A DNA stretch of 9,179 nt from Thermoplasmata archaeon. GTDB lineage: Archaea > Thermoplasmatota > E2 > UBA9212. The number at the start of each line of letters is the position of its first letter. Position 1 is the stretch's first letter. This document shows, piece by piece, positions 7,060 to 9,179 of the stretch. Below the pieces are notes generated by a model. It saw nothing but the letters and a program-made list of their open reading frames with translations, made no database searches and had not been told where the DNA came from. A program made the translations under genes and the position numbers. The stretch spans positions 1-9,179 of the forward strand of contig DUKC01000205.1 of NCBI GenBank assembly GCA_013329495.1, read 5' to 3'.

Positions 7060-7980
7060 CTAGGATTCGACAGAAGAGTTTGAAAGTTTGATAGCATCCC
7101 TCACCATGCCGTTAGCCTGTTCAAGCAACGATTTTGCCTCCCGATAATTCTTATGAGTCTTAAGCATTATTATTGCAACCTTTGTGTCTCCTTTTGCCTT
7201 TTTAAAGTAGGAGTCAGCTTCTTCAAGATCTGTGTTTCCAATGATAGCTATGATTCTTTTTGCTCTGTCAATGAGTTTTTGATTGTGGGGTTTAACATCC
7301 ACCATGAGGTTTCCGTACACCTTGCCCAGCCGTATCATGCTTGCTGTGCTTATCATATTCAGTATCATTTTTTGTGCGGAGGCTGATTTCATTCTAGTGG
7401 AGCCTGCAATAACCTCGGGACCTACCCTTGGGGAGATGTGAACATCCACTAAGTTGGATAACTTTGCAGAGGGATTGCAGGTTATTGCCACGGTCTTTGA
7501 ACCTGCCATTTGGGCTTGTTCTAAAGCACCTGACACATAGGGGGTGTTGCCACTGGCTGTTATGCCAACCACCACATCGTTGCGGTTAACTTTTTCGTTG
7601 ATAACGGCATTGCGCCCCTCCAACTTGCTATCCTCTGCTCCTTCTTTGGCCACAAACATAGCATCTTTCCCTCCAGCAAGAATAGCCTTCACAATTGAAG
7701 AATCGACGCCGAATGTGACTGGCAATTCAACCGCATCAAGCACACCAAGTCTTCCACTTGTTCCCGAACCAATGTAGAGTAATCTCCCGCCTTCCCTAAT
7801 CGCATCTACCATCAGGTTTACAACCCTTGCGACTTTGGGAATCTCCCCTTCAACCGCATTTGCAACAATTTTATCCTCGTTGTTGATGATCCTGAGCATA
7901 TCTTCTGTCGACTTCTTATCTATATCCAAAGAATTCTTGTTCTCTTCCTCTGTTAAAGGAACTCTTTTGCCTTTTTTCAC
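7060..7980 (-). CDS. murQ: N-acetylmuramic acid 6-phosphate etherase
   Basis: The 306-residue enzyme cleaves the lactyl ether of MurNAc-6-P, giving GlcNAc-6-P and D-lactate in the cytoplasm. It aligns by eye along its whole length with E. coli MurQ: RIINNEDK (30-37), the SIS-domain sugar-phosphate loop YIGSGTSGRLGVLDA (69-83), Glu85 in VELPVTFG (E. coli Glu83), EGAEDS with Glu116 (E. coli Glu114), VVGITASGNTPYV, ITCNPSA, GSTRMKSASAQKMILNM and GKVYGNLMVDV. Both catalytic acids are present and no truncation is seen, so it should be active. It starts with GTG. Its only known role is MurNAc use, which makes it the most diagnostic gene of the cluster. It is convergent with the kinase gene, not in one transcript with it. 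Confidence 0.96.
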   Translation of the reverse strand: MKKGKRVPLTEEENKNSLDIDKKSTEDMLRIINNEDKIVANAVEGEIPKVARVVNLMVDAIREGGRLLYIGSGTSGRLGVLDAVELPVTFGVDSSIVKAILAGGKDAMFVAKEGAEDSKLEGRNAVINEKVNRNDVVVGITASGNTPYVSGALEQAQMAGSKTVAITCNPSAKLSNLVDVHISPRVGPEVIAGSTRMKSASAQKMILNMISTASMIRLGKVYGNLMVDVKPHNQKLIDRAKRIIAIIGNTDLEEADSYFKKAKGDTKVAIIMLKTHKNYREAKSLLEQANGMVRDAIKLSNSSVES

Positions 7981-8009
7981 TTTTATCTATTGAGTTATTT
8001 GCGAGAGGG

Positions 8010-8020
8010 TTAATATAAGT
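8010..8020 (-). promoter_or_regulatory. TATA-like box for murQ
   Basis: On the minus strand it reads ACTTATATTAA, centred about 35 bases before the GTG start at 7980, leaving a leader of around 9 bases. No clear Shine-Dalgarno sequence lies in that leader. Confidence 0.5.
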
Positions 8021-8138
8021 AACCAAAACACAAAACAAGAAAATAAGATGCATCCGTACCTGACTGAGTATGAACCCACTGATTCTAGATTTATAGTCTC
8101 TTTATTAGCCTAGATATTGATTTCACTTAACTGGTTCT

Positions 8139-8177
8139 GGTGACATCCTCCCATGACTGAAGTCGCGGGCTTTCTTG
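8139..8177 (-). mobile_element. Probable IS200/IS605-type right-end relic (hairpin without transposase)
   Basis: On the minus strand the sequence runs GAAAGCCC, a short stem, then GGGAGGATGTCACC. This phrase pattern is familiar from the 3' end of tnpB-bearing IS605-family elements, where a GAAGCCC...GGGAGGATGTC hairpin marks the right end. Here CCCATGACT (8150-8158) pairs with AGTCGCGGG (8161-8169) with one mismatch and one G-T pair around a tight loop. No tnpA or tnpB frame is next to it: the 278-base gap 7981-8258 is otherwise only promoters and unrecognised sequence. It may be a solo end, a deleted copy or a palindrome-associated short element. Confidence 0.5.
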
Positions 8178-8219
8178 CGACGGAAAGGTAATGAAAAATT
8201 CTAAATAGCTGGGATTGTC

Positions 8220-8230
8220 TAATTTAAAAG
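8220..8230 (+). promoter_or_regulatory. TATA-like box for the lipoprotein gene
   Basis: TAATTTAAAAG is centred about 34 bases before GTG 8259. A GAGGG run (8250-8254), five bases before the start, could serve as a weak Shine-Dalgarno sequence. Confidence 0.4.
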
Positions 8231-8258
8231 TGTAAGCAAACCAAGAGAAGAGGGAAAC

Positions 8259-9086
8259 GTGAATAAATCTATTCTTGCAATCGTAGTAATAACACTTCTA
8301 ATAAGCACCGCATTCGTTGGGTGCATGAAACAAAAGGAAAGACCTATGGAAAAGGCAAAAATAGAAAAACCTAAGCCTGTGAGAATGGGAGAAGTTCCTT
8401 TTCACGATGATTTTGATTCCGACCAGCTTTCAGAATATTGGAGTATCAGGAAGGACTATACCGGAACTCATTGCATTGAGGATGGAGTGCTTGAGTTAAC
8501 CCTCCCGTATGCCGAAGGGATGTATTATTCAAATGCCGAAGTATTCACTAAAGGCGAGAAAGGGAAATCCACTCTAGATCACACCAACCTGCCTTATAAG
8601 TTCAACACTCTCAAAATACGAGCAAAGGTAGACCCAATTGCTAAAGGGAGTTTTGGCTGGGGATTTTATACTGGCAGCGCAGAAATAAAAAATGCCAAAA
8701 GCATTTGGTTTATCCATCTGAATACCCCAGGTTGGTATCCGATGAAAGGTTTTAATGCGCAATGTTCTAATGGTAGTCTTTTAAAAATGTCAACTCATCG
8801 CCTAGGCGAGTACAATCTTTCGAAGTGGCATGAATATGAGATCAGATGGACCGAAAGAGGAGCTGAGTTTTACATTGATGATGAGCTCGTCTACAAGAAC
8901 TCTGAAAATGTTCCCTCTGGAAATCTCAAGTTTCACGCATGGATAGATAATGCGGTATTCCTTCCTCGTTTCTTTCCATTTATTTTTGGAGAAGGTTTCC
9001 CATTTGGAGGGGGTATTTTTAGACCTATCACCCATGAAATCCCCTACCCCACAACAGTGTACATAGATTACGTTGAGATAACGTGA
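8259..9086 (+). CDS. Putative lipoprotein with a concanavalin-A-like (LamG/GH16-like) domain
   Basis: The 275-residue protein starts with a lysine, a hydrophobic stretch (residues 4-20) and a near-lipobox FVGC (Cys22), so it is probably exported and lipid-anchored. A charged linker (23-47) leads to a beta-sandwich pattern: FHDDFDSDQLSEYWSI (48-63), DGVLELTLP (75-83), LKIRAKVD (118-125), FGWGFYTG (132-139) and KWHEYEIRWTERGAEFYIDD (189-208), ending in VYIDYVEIT. This order fits carbohydrate-binding or GH16-like jelly rolls, but I see no ExDxxE catalytic motif, so binding is likelier than hydrolysis. A Phe/Gly-rich stretch (about 233-257) before the last strand is unusual. Starts with GTG. The specific family is not recognised; a role in holding cell-wall or other glycans is a guess from the neighbours. 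Confidence 0.75.
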   Translation: MNKSILAIVVITLLISTAFVGCMKQKERPMEKAKIEKPKPVRMGEVPFHDDFDSDQLSEYWSIRKDYTGTHCIEDGVLELTLPYAEGMYYSNAEVFTKGEKGKSTLDHTNLPYKFNTLKIRAKVDPIAKGSFGWGFYTGSAEIKNAKSIWFIHLNTPGWYPMKGFNAQCSNGSLLKMSTHRLGEYNLSKWHEYEIRWTERGAEFYIDDELVYKNSENVPSGNLKFHAWIDNAVFLPRFFPFIFGEGFPFGGGIFRPITHEIPYPTTVYIDYVEIT

Positions 9087-9087
9087 C

Positions 9088-9179
9088 GTAGAGTAGGAGG
9101 AGTTCTTTCGACCACCATCCCCTCACCGAACCGCACCCACGGATTTCCCGTATGCAGCTCTCCTCTGGCGTTGCCCCAT
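9088..9179 (-). mobile_element. 3' end of a group II intron, running off the right edge
   Basis: Read on the minus strand, a domain V hairpin is followed by a purine-rich domain VI-like segment and the terminal bases CCTACTCTAC, matching group II intron 3' ends (terminal AY; candidate branch-point A seven bases from the end). The inferred 3' splice boundary is between 9088 and 9087, one base past the stop codon of the lipoprotein gene. Any reverse transcriptase gene would lie to the right, outside the window. Domain VI pairing (GGGGA with TCCTC, including a G-T pair) is weak by eye. Confidence 0.75.
9128..9160 (-). ncRNA. Group II intron domain V
   Basis: The 33-base minus-strand sequence begins GAGCTGCATACGG and ends GTGCGGTTC. 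It folds as the conserved catalytic hairpin: an 8-pair lower stem starting GAGC and closing GGTTC with the AGC triad at positions 2-4, a 2-base bulge (GG) on the 3' side, a 5-pair upper stem and a GAAA-containing loop. Length, triad, bulge position and loop all match the domain V consensus. Confidence 0.82.

Noticed and set aside
8141..8177. Simple intrinsic terminator for a minus-strand transcript
   Set aside because: The stem lacks a following T-run on either strand, and the flanking GAAAGCCC and GGAGGATGTCAC phrases fit an IS605-type end better.
2..9179. Thermotoga-like or other bacterial origin
   Set aside because: The bacterial-type enzymes and AGA/AGG codon use would allow it, but strong Shine-Dalgarno sites are missing and TATA-like boxes recur at archaeal spacing. 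Rejected as the leading view, not excluded.

Overview
The window looks archaeal. Most genes have an AT-rich, TATA-like box about 25-37 bases before the start codon and little or no Shine-Dalgarno sequence, which suggests leaderless or very short-leader transcripts. Arginine codons are mostly AGA/AGG, ATA is common for isoleucine, and the uracil-DNA glycosylase has an extra C-terminal cysteine domain that I associate with archaea. The lineage cannot be named from sequence reading alone, and a bacterial origin is not formally excluded.

Layout. Bases 2-3821 hold three plus-strand genes for extracellular breakdown of bacterial cell wall: a left-truncated beta-lactamase-fold hydrolase resembling Bacillus AmiE (MurNAc-peptide amidase), a secreted zinc amidase fused to a lysozyme/lytic-transglycosylase-like domain, and a NamZ (DUF1343/GH171) exo-N-acetylmuramidase with a lipoprotein-like N-terminus. 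Bases 3829-4974 (minus) encode NagA, GlcNAc-6-P deacetylase. Bases 5208-5963 (minus) encode a family-4-like iron-sulfur uracil-DNA glycosylase, the one gene with no obvious part in the pathway. Bases 6113-7057 (plus) encode a BadF/BcrA-type amino-sugar kinase (MurK/NagK-like). Bases 7060-7980 (minus) encode MurQ, MurNAc-6-P etherase. Bases 8259-9086 (plus) encode an unrecognised lipoprotein with a concanavalin-A-like fold. The right edge holds the 3' end of a group II intron on the minus strand, with a recognisable domain V. A likely IS200/IS605-type right-end relic lies at about 8139-8177. No stretch longer than 300 bases lacks a gene; the largest gap is 7981-8258.

Together the genes outline a route for eating bacterial peptidoglycan: amidase and lysozyme-like domains open the wall, the AmiE-like enzyme strips the stem peptide, NamZ releases MurNAc, the kinase makes MurNAc-6-P, MurQ removes lactate to give GlcNAc-6-P, and NagA gives GlcN-6-P. 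No transporter, NagZ or NagB lies in the window. Archaea do not make MurNAc (pseudomurein uses N-acetyltalosaminuronic acid), so in an archaeon this set would serve use of bacterial walls, either as food or in attack on bacteria. That is the main point of interest here.
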